A stretch of DNA of 5,673 bases from an uncultured Collinsella sp. GTDB taxonomy: Bacteria > Actinomycetota > Coriobacteriia > Coriobacteriales > Coriobacteriaceae. A program made the translations under genes and the position numbers. The notes beneath the pieces are model-generated. The model did no database searches. It worked only from the letters and a program-made list of their open reading frames with translations, and was not told where the DNA came from. The number at the start of each line of letters is the position of its first letter. Positions within the stretch are counted from its first letter, which is position 1. Positions 1 to 4,749 of this stretch are shown in pieces. The stretch is from the NCBI GenBank assembly GCA_900547805.1, contig URIE01000110.1:1-5673 (forward strand), read 5' to 3'.

Positions 1-30
1 CCCTCTTTTTTCTCTCAATCCAACCACGTG
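1..30 (-). other. Spacer after the kinase gene, with a possible ribosome binding site for an off-window gene
   Basis: Non-coding remainder to the left of the kinase stop codon. Read on the minus strand it ends in AAAAAAGAGGG exactly at the window edge. This resembles the AAGAGGGG ahead of the kinase gene and could be the ribosome binding site of a gene starting a few bases beyond base 1. A LytTR-type response regulator would be the usual neighbour of a LytS-type kinase, but no part of it is visible. There is also a CACGTG palindrome at 25-30, probably chance. Confidence 0.3.
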
Positions 31-1422
31 CTATGCCGTTAGCGGCGCCGGCTCATGCGGCTCGCCATTCAGCTCAACGATGACCTGCGTTCCCACGCCC
101 TCTTGGGACTTCACGAGCATGCCAGAATCTTCTCCGAAAAAGAAATGGATGCGCTGAAGCACGTTGAAGAGTGCCAGGCCGCAACCTCGCTTGATGGAGC
201 CGTCGGCGGTAATGCTCTCGGGCTCCTCTCGGCGATGCTGCTCAAACAGGTGCGCGCAGACCTCTTCGCTCATACCGATGCCGTCATCTTCGACGATAAT
301 CTGCAAGCCGTCATCGGTCTCAAAAGCCTTAACACGAATAGAAAGCGGCTCGGTCTCGCGCTGCGCATGCTTGATGCAGTTTTCGAGCAGCGGCTGCAAG
401 ATAAACGGCGGCACCATGCTGTCGCGCACCTCAAAGTCGATGTCGACCGAAACGCGCAGACGGCCATCGCCATACCGGGCCTGCATAAGATTGATATAAC
501 GGGTGCCCTGTTCAACCTCGTGCTCGAGCGTGGTGAGCGTATCGGAGTCAGAAAGCGTCTGACGATAGTAATTGGAAAAGTCGATCAGCAGCGATCGCGC
601 CTTGTCGGGCTCGGTTCGAACGAGCGACACGATCGTGCTGATGGTATTGAACAGAAAATGCGGATCGACCTGCGACTGCAGGGCACGAAGCTCAACGCGG
701 GCCGTGAGCTCGTCCTGGCGCTCGAGCTCAAAGCTGGCGAGCTGCGTAGAAATTAGATCGGCAAATCCCGAGGCAAGGGCCGTCTGACGCATATCAATGC
801 TGCTCAGGCGGGGGTAATACAGCTCGAGTGTGCCCACGCAATGCCCACGCACGGTAAGCGGCGCGACAATGCCGGCGCGCAGACGGGAAAAATAGCCGCC
901 CGTCTCATAGGAGGTGTCACGCGAAAACACGCTCTGCACGCCCGTCTCAATCACGTTGAGCGTAGTCTCGAGCACCACCGGAGTTCCGGCAGGGCACTTT
1001 GCCGAGTCCTCGCCCCAGCTTGCCAGCACTTGCTTACCGTCGGTAAAACAGATGGCAGAAGCGATGGTCTCGGACAGGATGATCTTAGAGGCGCCCAGGG
1101 CCGCCTCGGGCGTAAGACCGCGCGACGTGTAGGCGAATATTTTTGATGCAATGGCGAGCGTGCGGTCGGTTGCGCTCGATGTGAGGTCGTCGGGGACCAC
1201 AAAGACATATGAGAAGAAAAAGCACAGCATGACCAAGCCGGCAATGACGACAACGCCCGGAACAGGATTGGGATTATCGGTTAAATCCCAGAAAAGCAGC
1301 AGGATAAGGGCCGGAACGACGACACCGAGCAAGATGGCCTGGACCACATGCTGGGCCGCACGGAAGACCTTGGTAGAGTTGTAGCTCTTGCCCAGAATCA
1401 GTCTATTAAGATCCACCGTCAT
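31..1422 (-). CDS. LytS-type sensor histidine kinase (two membrane helices, GAF-like domain, His_kinase and HATPase domains)
   Basis: A membrane-bound sensor kinase of 463 residues that would autophosphorylate on histidine and pass phosphate to a response regulator. Two hydrophobic segments lie at about 26-46 and 55-76. A GAF-like sensory region covers about 85-230, ending in the typical 'APLTVRGHCVGTLELYY' strand pattern. A short charged helix leads into the LytS-family phosphoacceptor motif QVDPHFLFN, with His255. The ATP-binding domain has an N box (LLENCIKHA, Asn348), a G1 box (DDGIGM, 379-384) and a G2 box (GCGLALFN, 413-420). Classical LytS proteins carry a multi-helix 5TM-5TMR_LYT sensor; here it is replaced by two helices plus GAF, so the ligand is probably cytosolic. 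The ATG at 1422 abuts the purine-rich AGAGGGG; a GTG two codons later (1416) has better spacing and may be the real start. Codon use is less biased than in the permease and hydrolase genes. Family assignment is firm; the signal is unknown. Confidence 0.93.
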   Translation of the reverse strand: MTVDLNRLILGKSYNSTKVFRAAQHVVQAILLGVVVPALILLLFWDLTDNPNPVPGVVVIAGLVMLCFFFSYVFVVPDDLTSSATDRTLAIASKIFAYTSRGLTPEAALGASKIILSETIASAICFTDGKQVLASWGEDSAKCPAGTPVVLETTLNVIETGVQSVFSRDTSYETGGYFSRLRAGIVAPLTVRGHCVGTLELYYPRLSSIDMRQTALASGFADLISTQLASFELERQDELTARVELRALQSQVDPHFLFNTISTIVSLVRTEPDKARSLLIDFSNYYRQTLSDSDTLTTLEHEVEQGTRYINLMQARYGDGRLRVSVDIDFEVRDSMVPPFILQPLLENCIKHAQRETEPLSIRVKAFETDDGLQIIVEDDGIGMSEEVCAHLFEQHRREEPESITADGSIKRGCGLALFNVLQRIHFFFGEDSGMLVKSQEGVGTQVIVELNGEPHEPAPLTA

Positions 1423-1429
1423 CCCCTCT
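1423..1429 (-). promoter_or_regulatory. Ribosome binding site of the sensor kinase gene
   Basis: Minus-strand AGAGGGG directly touches the ATG at 1422. The GAGG core is only 2 bases from that ATG but 8 bases from the in-frame GTG at 1416. Normal spacing favours the GTG, which would remove two residues from the protein. Confidence 0.5.
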
Positions 1430-1446
1430 TACCCGTTACACCCATA

Positions 1447-1482
1447 GCAATAAAGAGGGCCGAATACGACCCTCTTTATTGC
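1447..1482 (-). terminator. Hairpin between the amidohydrolase and kinase genes, probable bidirectional terminator or attenuator
   Basis: A perfect 13-bp inverted repeat: GCAATAAAGAGGG at 1447-1459 and CCCTCTTTATTGC at 1470-1482, around a 10-base loop in which CG/CG can add two more pairs. The A-rich outer left arm and T-rich outer right arm make it symmetrical, as in bidirectional intrinsic terminators. It lies 51 bases beyond the amidohydrolase stop codon, which fits termination of that transcript. It also ends only 24 bases before the kinase ATG, so a kinase message started upstream would have to read through it. No long U-run follows the stem on either strand; the U-rich part is within the 3' arm. 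Confidence 0.65.
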
Positions 1483-1492
1483 ATTATGCAAT
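1478..1492. repeat. 15-base palindrome ATTGCATTATGCAAT overlapping the terminator arm
   Basis: A perfect 7-bp inverted repeat with a single central base. Its left half (ATTGC) is also the outer end of the terminator stem, so in RNA the ATTGC/GCAAT segments can pair in either of two exclusive ways. As DNA it has the size and symmetry of a dimeric repressor site. On the minus strand it contains CATAAT, a possible -10 element for the kinase gene, but I see no good -35 at standard spacing. Confidence 0.4.
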
Positions 1493-1533
1493 CAAAAACT
1501 GTGTTTTACATCCAGTCATCGACAAACGGTAGC

Positions 1534-2811
1534 CTAGGCGCTGTATTTGTTGGCCTCGCCAAAGGTGCCAGCCTCGACAATCCAGCCGTCCTTCATGATG
1601 ACATCCATGTTGTCAGTGTTGAGCACGTGGATGTCGGCGGCGACGTCACCGTTGACGACCAGCAGGTCGGCGCACTTGCCGGCCTCGATGGAGCCGGTCT
1701 CGTCCTCGATGTGGCACATCTTGGCACCGTTGAGGGTGGCACAGGTGATGGTCTCGACCGGGGTGAAGCCGATCTTGTCGACGAACTCGTACATCTCCTC
1801 GATGGAGCAGGTGCCGTACGGGGTGACGAAGGAGAAGGAGTCGGAGCCGATCGTCATGATGACGCCGCGCTTCTTGGCCTCGCGCAGGCAGTCGTAGTTG
1901 CGCTGGAGCTCCTTCTCGACCAGGGTGCCCTCGTACTTGTCATGCAGCTCGGGGACGTAAACGGGAGGATAGGTGGAGTACCAGGTGGGCAGGAAGGCGA
2001 TCGTCGGAGTGAAGAAGGTGCCCTGCTCGGCCATGAGGTCCATGGTGCGCTCATCGATATCGAAGCCGTGAATCAGCTGCTCACAGCCAAAGCGAACGGA
2101 ATCGTAGGCAGCGGCGTGGTTGTTGTAGCAGTGGCTCCACACGGGAATGCCGACCATCTTTGCCTCTTCGACCACGGCCTGGATCTCCTCGGAGCAGTAG
2201 TGCTGGTCGCGACCGGAGTCCCAGCGCCAGATGCCGCCACCGGTAGCCCAGATCTTGATGGCATCGGGGTTCTCGCGCAAGCGACGACGGACGGCCTTAC
2301 GCAGGTCCCAAGGACCGTCGACCTGGTCGCCCCAGGGGTGGGAGTTCTTGTTCTCGAGCTGGCTGCAGTGGTGGGAGTCACCGTGGCCGGCAACGCGGCA
2401 GAAGCCCAGGCCGGTAGCCAGAACGCGCGGGCCCTTGAAGACGCCCTTGTCGATGCAGTCACGGATCTGGATACCAAAGCGACCGATCTCGCAGACGGTG
2501 GTGAGGCCGTGAGTGAGGCAGTCGTAGGCCTGCTTGACGGCGACGGCCTGCTTCTCGAGGAGCGGCTGCATGACCCAATCGGTGTCATCGTCGGTCAGGT
2601 TGCCCGAGAAGTGCAGGTGGGTGTCGATCAGGCCGGGAAGGACGGTCTTGCCGGCGGCATCGATAACCTCAACGCCCTCGGGAAGGTCCTGCATAGTGCC
2701 GGCATACTCGATCTTGCCGTTGTCGTCGACCAGAACGAGGGAGTTCTCGACCGGCTCGGCACCGGTACCGTCGATGAGCTTGCCGCCAACGATTGCATAC
2801 TTAGTGGACAT
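1534..2811 (-). CDS. Metal-dependent amidohydrolase (imidazolonepropionase/prolidase-like)
   Basis: A 425-residue amidohydrolase-superfamily enzyme that should hydrolyse an amide, peptide or lactam bond with one or two metal ions. It has the family layout: a small N-terminal beta part (VLPGLID leading in), then a TIM-barrel with His65-x-His67 (DTHLH), the likely carboxylated Lys186 (DAIKIWATGGG), His227 (VWSH), His248 (LIHG) and Asp324 (IGSDSF), then a C-terminal beta segment (GSIEAGKCADLLVVNGD). The AGHGD segment at 141-145 and the 'YCSEEIQAVVEEAK' helix match the subgroup that includes Xaa-Pro dipeptidases and Xaa-Arg/Lys carboxypeptidases. There is no signal peptide, so it is cytosolic. 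It has many cysteines (about 13), compatible with anaerobic life. The ATG has AAGGAGG four bases upstream. It follows the permease gene on the same strand, suggesting that the imported compound is its substrate. Family is firm; substrate unknown. Confidence 0.93.
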   Translation of the reverse strand: MSTKYAIVGGKLIDGTGAEPVENSLVLVDDNGKIEYAGTMQDLPEGVEVIDAAGKTVLPGLIDTHLHFSGNLTDDDTDWVMQPLLEKQAVAVKQAYDCLTHGLTTVCEIGRFGIQIRDCIDKGVFKGPRVLATGLGFCRVAGHGDSHHCSQLENKNSHPWGDQVDGPWDLRKAVRRRLRENPDAIKIWATGGGIWRWDSGRDQHYCSEEIQAVVEEAKMVGIPVWSHCYNNHAAAYDSVRFGCEQLIHGFDIDERTMDLMAEQGTFFTPTIAFLPTWYSTYPPVYVPELHDKYEGTLVEKELQRNYDCLREAKKRGVIMTIGSDSFSFVTPYGTCSIEEMYEFVDKIGFTPVETITCATLNGAKMCHIEDETGSIEAGKCADLLVVNGDVAADIHVLNTDNMDVIMKDGWIVEAGTFGEANKYSA

Positions 2812-2815
2812 GGTT

Positions 2816-2822
2816 CCTCCTT
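2816..2822 (-). promoter_or_regulatory. Ribosome binding site of the amidohydrolase gene
   Basis: Perfect AAGGAGG on the minus strand, four bases from the ATG at 2811. It fixes the start codon. The 12-base palindrome at 2822-2833 abuts it. Confidence 0.85.
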
Positions 2823-2833
2823 ATGGATCCATA
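2822..2833. repeat. 12-base perfect palindrome TATGGATCCATA touching the ribosome binding site
   Basis: A fully self-complementary 12-mer sharing one base with the AAGGAGG of the amidohydrolase gene. It could be a DNA-binding site. In RNA it is too tight to fold on itself well, as there is no loop. A chance palindrome cannot be excluded. Confidence 0.35.
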
Positions 2834-2841
2834 TAGTGGGC

Positions 2842-2879
2842 GAGGCCGTGTTGGGTTAAGGCCTCACAAAGCTACCCAA
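2842..2879 (-). other. Interleaved inverted repeats (pseudoknot-like) in the leader of the amidohydrolase gene
   Basis: Two 6-bp complementary pairs interlock. On the minus-strand RNA the order is UUGGGU (2879-2874), GAGGCC (2865-2860), ACCCAA (2856-2851), GGCCUC (2847-2842). The first pairs with the third and the second with the fourth, the topology of an H-type pseudoknot, with connecting segments of 8, 3 and 3 bases. The last 3-base connector is short for crossing six base pairs, so the two stems may be alternatives rather than simultaneous. The element ends about 20 bases before the ribosome binding site. I could not match it to a known riboswitch class. Confidence 0.35.
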
Positions 2880-2884
2880 GTGGT

Positions 2885-2936
2885 GCCGGGTTCGGTGCGC
2901 GGAAGAGAGGGCCCCGCGCACCCGATCCGCCCCGGC
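2885..2936 (-). other. GC-rich hairpin after the permease gene
   Basis: An imperfect stem of about 17 bp. The inner part is GGTGCGCGG (2894-2902) with CCGCGCACC (2914-2922), extended by two pairs past a bulged C. The outer part is GCCGGG (2885-2890) with CCCGGC (2931-2936), around an 11-base loop. It begins six bases beyond the permease stop codon. On the minus strand no U-run follows, so it is not a canonical terminator. It may protect the 3' end of the permease message or partly terminate, lowering hydrolase expression relative to permease. In the plus direction T-rich sequence follows (2943-2951), but those bases encode the permease C-terminus. Confidence 0.5.
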
Positions 2937-2942
2937 TAGGCG

Positions 2943-4394
2943 TTATTTTTTGCGGGAATTGGTGAAAGCCATGAGGGCCAGGCCAATAGCCAACCAGCCA
3001 ATCACGATGCTCCACTCCACCATGTTGAGGGAGGCGGGAGAGAACGGGATCACGAGCAGGCCGATGATGATGGCACAGGCAGCGACAGCAAGGCTGATGC
3101 CAAACTTGCCGCCGGGCACCTCGTAGGGACGAGGCAGGTCGGGCTCGGTGAAGCGCATGCGCAGGCAGGCGAGGGCGACCATGCCGCAGGAGAAGATGAA
3201 GGCGAGAGCCGACACGTTGGTCAGAGGGATGAGCATGTTCTTGCCCAGGAACGGACCGACGACGGTGATGACGCCCAGAACGACGCAGGCGAGCTTGGGA
3301 GCGCCGGAGCTGGGATCGACCTCGGCGAACTTCTCGGGCAGCTGGCCCTTGCGGCCCATGGCGAGCATGATGCGGCTCGTGGCACCGTAGAAGGAGTTCA
3401 TCGGGCCCATGGGTCCAAGCGTGGCGATGACGAGCATGGCCAGGTACAGGAGCATGTTGATGCCCTTGAGGCAGGCAAGCGCGGGAACCGGGCTCTTAAC
3501 AAACTCATGCCAGTCGAGGATGGTGCCGAACGAGTAGATGCAGACCATGTAGAAGCCACCGGCGGCCAGCAGGGCCAGGGAGATGATCTTGCCGAACTTG
3601 TTCCAGTTGAGGCCCTCGGCTGCTTCCTCAGCCTGCTGAGGAATGGTGTCGAAACCGGCGTAGAAGAACGGGGTCAGAACCAGGACCGACACGATGCCGG
3701 CGAACAGGCTGGTGCTCTCGGTAGCGGCCTTGCCGCCGCCAGCACCGGCGACCTGGGAGAACACGGGCATGGCGTTGTCCGGCGAGCCGGTGAACAGCGA
3801 GACGCCCATGGCGAGCAGCATGCCGCAGAGCAGGGCCTTGGTCAGGAAGGCCTGGAGCTTGGCGGCCGAGCTGGCGCCGCGGAAGTTGAGGAAGATGACG
3901 TAGACTGCAAAGCCGAGCGCGATCAGCGTCGGGAACAGGTAAACGTCGGCGCCCAGGATGGTGTAGAGCTTGACGGCGCGCAGCCACTCAAGGCCGGGCA
4001 GGCTACCGAACATCTCGGACACGAGGGTCGAAATGGCGATGGCCTCCCACGGGCACAGGATGCCGTTGCCCAGGGCCAAAAGCCATCCGGTGATGTAGCT
4101 CAGCGTACGGCCAAAGCTACGATCGACATACTCGACGATACCGCCCGAGATGGGGATAGCAGCCGTGAGCTCACCGAAAACAGCTCCGACGGGCACGAGG
4201 AAGATTGCACCCAAGAGGAATGCGATCATAGCGGGAACGGGACCGCCGCCCACGACCATCCAGTCGCCGACCTGCAGAACCCAGCCGGTGCCGATGATGG
4301 CACCAAAACCGATGGTAAAGAAGTTCCAGAGCGAGAGCGTTTTCTTCATGCCGCCGTTATCCTCGACTGCAACCTCTGCGTTCGTATCCGCCAT
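2943..4394 (-). CDS. APC-superfamily amino acid/amine permease
   Basis: A 483-residue inner-membrane transporter of the amino acid-polyamine-organocation superfamily with about 12 hydrophobic helices (roughly 22-41, 52-74, 98-125, 150-170, 178-201, 228-249, 268-292, 311-335, 366-382, 387-411, 431-450 and 457-477). The broken first helix has the family's GFGAIIGTGW motif (29-38), which binds substrate carboxyl and amine groups in characterised relatives. The sixth helix has FFYAGFDTIPQQAEE (243-257), and the 'SRIMLAMGRKGQLPEKFAEV' loop follows helix 8. Both are typical of APC permeases. The length is normal. I chose the ATG at 4394 because AGGAGG lies six bases upstream and the helix-1 region begins about 20 residues in. 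A GTG at 4433 would add 13 residues translated from the ribosome binding site region. It is upstream of the amidohydrolase on the same strand, implying joint uptake and breakdown of one compound. Codon use is strongly biased, suggesting good expression. The substrate cannot be deduced. Confidence 0.93.
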   Translation of the reverse strand: MADTNAEVAVEDNGGMKKTLSLWNFFTIGFGAIIGTGWVLQVGDWMVVGGGPVPAMIAFLLGAIFLVPVGAVFGELTAAIPISGGIVEYVDRSFGRTLSYITGWLLALGNGILCPWEAIAISTLVSEMFGSLPGLEWLRAVKLYTILGADVYLFPTLIALGFAVYVIFLNFRGASSAAKLQAFLTKALLCGMLLAMGVSLFTGSPDNAMPVFSQVAGAGGGKAATESTSLFAGIVSVLVLTPFFYAGFDTIPQQAEEAAEGLNWNKFGKIISLALLAAGGFYMVCIYSFGTILDWHEFVKSPVPALACLKGINMLLYLAMLVIATLGPMGPMNSFYGATSRIMLAMGRKGQLPEKFAEVDPSSGAPKLACVVLGVITVVGPFLGKNMLIPLTNVSALAFIFSCGMVALACLRMRFTEPDLPRPYEVPGGKFGISLAVAACAIIIGLLVIPFSPASLNMVEWSIVIGWLAIGLALMAFTNSRKK

Positions 4395-4400
4395 TGTTCC

Positions 4401-4406
4401 CCTCCT
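4401..4406 (-). promoter_or_regulatory. Ribosome binding site of the permease gene
   Basis: Minus-strand AGGAGG inside the purine-rich GGAAAGGAGGGG, six bases from the ATG at 4394. It decides that start over the in-frame GTG at 4433, which lies upstream of it. Confidence 0.85.
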
Positions 4407-4413
4407 TTCCTTT

Positions 4414-4432
4414 TTGACGCCCCTTGACGTCA
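4414..4432. promoter_or_regulatory. TGACG motif cluster with a TGACGTCA palindrome upstream of the permease
   Basis: TTGACG occurs at 4414-4419 and again at 4424-4429, a 10-base step, so about one helical turn apart on the same face. The second copy is part of the palindrome TGACGTCA (4425-4432). GACGTCA recurs at 4572-4578 and TGACG at about 4626-4630. The arrangement resembles repeated half-sites for a dimeric regulator, close to the permease ribosome binding site. No experimental support, and I do not know the protein. Confidence 0.3.
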
Positions 4433-4438
4433 CCCCTT

Positions 4439-4459
4439 GCGCGGTCTGTTTTGCCGCGC
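4439..4459. repeat. Inverted repeat GCGCGG...CCGCGC with a following T-rich tract
   Basis: A 6-bp stem (4439-4444 with 4454-4459) around a 9-base loop. In the plus direction it is followed by GCTTTTATTT, the form of an intrinsic terminator, but no plus-strand gene ends here. On the minus strand it would be a hairpin in the permease leader about 45 bases before the start codon. Confidence 0.4.
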
Positions 4460-4500
4460 GCTTTTATTTCGTGGCTTTAAGATACGACCTTGGCACAGCA

Positions 4501-4548
4501 GCGCCGCTTGTAGCTCGACCGAAGGCAGAACTGCAAAACGAGCGGCGC
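4501..4548. repeat. 11-bp inverted repeat with a following T-tract
   Basis: GCGCCGCTTGT (4501-4511) pairs with ACGAGCGGCGC (4538-4548), with one G-U wobble in RNA, around a 26-base loop containing a small GCAG/CTGC stem. CGTTTTT follows in the plus direction, so it too looks like a plus-facing terminator with no upstream plus-strand gene. On the minus strand it would be part of a long permease leader, if transcription starts that far upstream. Confidence 0.45.
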
Positions 4549-4619
4549 CGTTTTTGGGACGAACGGCGGGAGACGTCATTCGTCTTGGACGCTTTCATCT
4601 TGTCTGTTTTTGAATACCT

Positions 4620-4652
4620 GTTGCCGTGACGCTTGGCGCGCGGCGCGGCAAC
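4620..4652. repeat. 7-bp inverted repeat GTTGCCG...CGGCAAC
   Basis: A perfect 7-bp stem (4620-4626 with 4646-4652) around a 19-base, GC-rich loop. It has no T-tract on either side and lies about 100 bases ahead of the peptidase start. Role unknown; it may be chance in GC-rich DNA. Confidence 0.3.
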
Positions 4653-4737
4653 GTTCATACCGTTTGTCAGGCTTTTGGCGCACATACCCATGCGTCGTAC
4701 ATCTTTTTATGTAGGATAGACAAGTTACACACGAGGC

Positions 4738-4744
4738 AAGGTGG
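4738..4744 (+). promoter_or_regulatory. Ribosome binding site of the C39-like peptidase gene
   Basis: AAGGTGG, one base off AAGGAGG, five bases ahead of the ATG at 4750. The nearest upstream in-frame stop is the TAG at 4717, so the ATG at 4750 is the first in-frame ATG. A GTG at 4741 overlaps the binding site and is unlikely to be used. Confidence 0.75.
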
Positions 4745-4749
4745 TTCGA

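Larger units (their letters stand above)
4395..4749. other. Divergent intergenic region between the permease and peptidase genes
   Basis: A 355-base region that must hold the start signals of both divergent genes. I see three inverted repeats (4439-4459, 4501-4548, 4620-4652), a TGACGTCA palindrome within a cluster of TGACG motifs, and the two ribosome binding sites. No promoter with both good -35 and -10 elements at normal spacing is evident on either strand. The best -10-like strings are TAGGAT at 4712-4717 (plus) and TATCTT at about 4482-4487 (minus), without convincing partners. Short reading frames crossing the region look non-coding. Confidence 0.5.

Noticed and set aside
55..756. A 233-codon plus-strand frame opposite the kinase
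   Set aside because: Antisense of the ATPase and phosphoacceptor domains of the kinase, with no domain and no ribosome binding site.
1348..2859. A 503-codon open frame on the plus strand, longer than the amidohydrolase it faces
   Set aside because: It is the antisense of the amidohydrolase, kept open by the strong codon bias of that gene. Its protein is a monotonous Val/Gly/Asp/Leu-rich string with no domain, and it runs through both flanking spacers.
3507..4427. A 306-codon plus-strand frame across the permease gene
   Set aside because: Antisense shadow of the permease. The protein is rich in Gly, Glu, Asp and Gln with no recognisable domain, whereas the minus strand gives a textbook APC permease.
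4431..4433. GTG at 4433 as the permease start
   Set aside because: It lies upstream of the strong AGGAGG site and would translate that site into 13 extra residues (including KKERRG). The ATG at 4394 has proper spacing.
4464..4691. A 75-codon minus-strand frame upstream of the permease, possible leader peptide
   Set aside because: Lys/Arg/Ser-rich without motif, no clear ribosome binding site, and it overlaps two inverted repeats. It looks like random open frame in GC-rich DNA.
4664..4717. Possible promoter for the peptidase gene (TTGTCA at 4664-4669, TAGGAT at 4712-4717)
   Set aside because: The two elements are 42 bases apart and neither has a partner at 15-19 base spacing. TAGGAT alone may be a -10 element, but this is too weak to call.
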